A stretch of 6,322 bases of DNA, from assembly GCA_021827245.1 (NCBI GenBank), contig JAKAWN010000393.1, positions 1-6,322 on the forward strand, in the 5' to 3' direction. This DNA is from Acidobacteriota bacterium (GTDB taxonomy: Bacteria > Acidobacteriota > Terriglobia > UBA7540). A program made the position numbers and the translations under genes. Below are positions 5,310-6,322 of the stretch, one piece after another (within the stretch, counting starts at the first letter, position 1; every line of letters begins with the position of its first letter). The notes under the pieces were generated by a model. The model was not told where the DNA came from. It saw nothing but the letters and a program-made list of their open reading frames with translations, and ran no database searches.

Positions 5310-6322
5310 TCAGGTCGGAGCGGCTGTCGCCTGTTTTCGAAAAGCGATCACTTGCTCGATGATCTTATCGGCAAATTGCTCATCATTGATGTGGTTTGGA
5401 AGCACCACCACGGGCACGTCTTTGGGGATTAGCCTTTTCAGGTGTTCGGCAAACACGGGCGGCAGTGACGGGTCGTGCAAGGGGCCTTGTTCGCTGTCAT
5501 AAGCGGAGAAGCCGAGCAACGGCACGAAGAACGCCACGGGTCCCTTCGCCTCTTTAATAAGCCCAGCCATGTGCTCAGCCACACGCTCGAAATCATCCGC
5601 ATCCGCCCGCACTGATGTTAATACCGGGTTGTGGACGTGATAACGGCGGCCCGGAAAGCGGCCTCTTGCATCTTCAATCGGGCCGGCACCGACGAAATCG
5701 ATGTTTCCTGGCACAAAAATCGTCGCCACGCCCTTCCCGAGTGCTGCCTTGCACCGGTCGGGCCCCGCGTCGCTGATGCCCCGGTTGAGAAGGTCGCTTA
5801 CCTCGCGCAGCGACAGGTCCAGGACGACGGAGACATCCTGCTCCCTCACGATCTCCTCCATCGCAGCCCCTCCAATCCCCAGCGTGTGGAAAACCATTAC
5901 CTCAAATCCCTTCTGTTCCAGGGCTTTGCGAATCCTGACGGAGCATTTATCAATGGTGCCAAGTGTCGACATTGCAACAAGAGGTTTATCCGAGGCCGCA
6001 TAAGGTTCATGTCCATGAGCCATGCCGGCAATCGCCCTGGCGCCATTCTCAAAGACCCGCCGTGTAACGGTGTTGAGGCCCGCAATATCGCAAACTGAGT
6101 TGATCATGACGATGTCCTTCGTGCCAACAAACGGTCCAGCCATGCCCAGGGGGACCGTCGAAATCATCACCTTCGGCAAGCCAAAGGGAAAGGCCCGCAT
6201 CACAGCCGTAGCCGCCGCGGTTCCTAAGGACCCTCCCACACCAATGATACCGCTCAGCCCAACCCGTTCGTGCAGATCTCGCGCGCACTTAATGGCACCT
6301 TCAACCATAATCGCCGAACACT
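5310..6322 (-). CDS. Tm-1-like ATP-binding domain protein (UPF0261 family), 5' end outside window
   Basis: At least 337 codons are open from the window edge to TGA 5310-5312, and the frame runs off the edge without a stop. The bacterial family is about 400 residues, so roughly 60-75 N-terminal residues are missing and the Met at 6306-6308 is internal. Motifs, counted from that Met: nucleotide-binding GVGGSLGT (23-30), LPKVMISTV (44-52), VGTKDIVMINSVCDIAGLN (61-79), then the C-terminal domain with the FHTLGIGGAAMEE segment, VLDLSLREVSDLL, the HNP motif and a closing NHINDEQFAD box. The same domain makes up the N-terminal half of the tomato Tm-1 tobamovirus-resistance protein, where it binds ATP and viral replicase. 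The bacterial role is unknown, although such genes often sit beside a TIM-barrel 'phosphoenolpyruvate hydrolase-like' gene, which would be sought just beyond the right edge. Cytoplasmic; no signal peptide or membrane segment seen. Confidence 0.9.
   Translation of the reverse strand, partial: CSAIMVEGAIKCARDLHERVGLSGIIGVGGSLGTAAATAVMRAFPFGLPKVMISTVPLGMAGPFVGTKDIVMINSVCDIAGLNTVTRRVFENGARAIAGMAHGHEPYAASDKPLVAMSTLGTIDKCSVRIRKALEQKGFEVMVFHTLGIGGAAMEEIVREQDVSVVLDLSLREVSDLLNRGISDAGPDRCKAALGKGVATIFVPGNIDFVGAGPIEDARGRFPGRRYHVHNPVLTSVRADADDFERVAEHMAGLIKEAKGPVAFFVPLLGFSAYDSEQGPLHDPSLPPVFAEHLKRLIPKDVPVVVLPNHINDEQFADKIIEQVIAFRKQATAAPT

Noticed and set aside
1..6322. CRISPR arrays, tRNA/rRNA genes, insertion sequences or a defence system
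   Set aside because: No regularly spaced repeats, cloverleaf-like segments, transposase motifs or defence-gene families were seen. The Tm-1 similarity is to a plant antiviral protein and is not evidence of bacterial defence.

Overview
The window is a moderately GC-rich stretch of bacterial chromosome. Nothing in it fixes the phylum. The gene families (a Tm-1-like protein, a PTGR/CurA-type reductase, a stand-alone thiamine-diphosphate enzyme and a VOC protein) are common in metabolically versatile soil and sediment bacteria such as Proteobacteria, Acidobacteria-like and uncultured lineages. That habitat guess is an inference.

Four good genes lie on the minus strand. In their direction of reading they are: a Tm-1-like ATP-binding domain protein (5310-6322, its 5' end beyond the window edge); an NADP-dependent medium-chain reductase (3980-5020); a 642-residue thiamine-diphosphate-dependent enzyme of the acetolactate synthase / 2-hydroxyacyl-CoA lyase superfamily (1523-3451); and a small VOC (glyoxalase-fold) protein (280-822). 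The gaps between them are about 290, 530 and 700 bases, which is too wide for one tight operon. Each of the three genes whose start is visible has its own Shine-Dalgarno sequence.

The gaps are not empty. Reading them in all frames shows what look like three decayed genes: the N-terminus of an enoyl-CoA hydratase (about 5053-5228, minus), the middle of a DUF2064/TIGR04282-type transferase (3707-3895, minus) and the C-terminus of a serine hydrolase of the beta-lactamase superfamily (1088-1477, plus). The left edge holds the last 38 residues of a further, unidentified plus-strand protein with a CxxCG motif. The picture is of intact catabolic-looking genes separated by gene debris.

The leader of the VOC gene carries two related 19-base elements 145 bases apart (16 of 19 identical). 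One of them sits inside a 24-base symmetric palindrome, which suggests a regulator binding region. No RNA gene, CRISPR array, insertion sequence or clear intrinsic terminator was seen. A shared pathway (acyl-CoA or 2-hydroxyacyl-CoA breakdown combining the ThDP lyase, the reductase and a former crotonase) is conceivable but not shown by the sequence.
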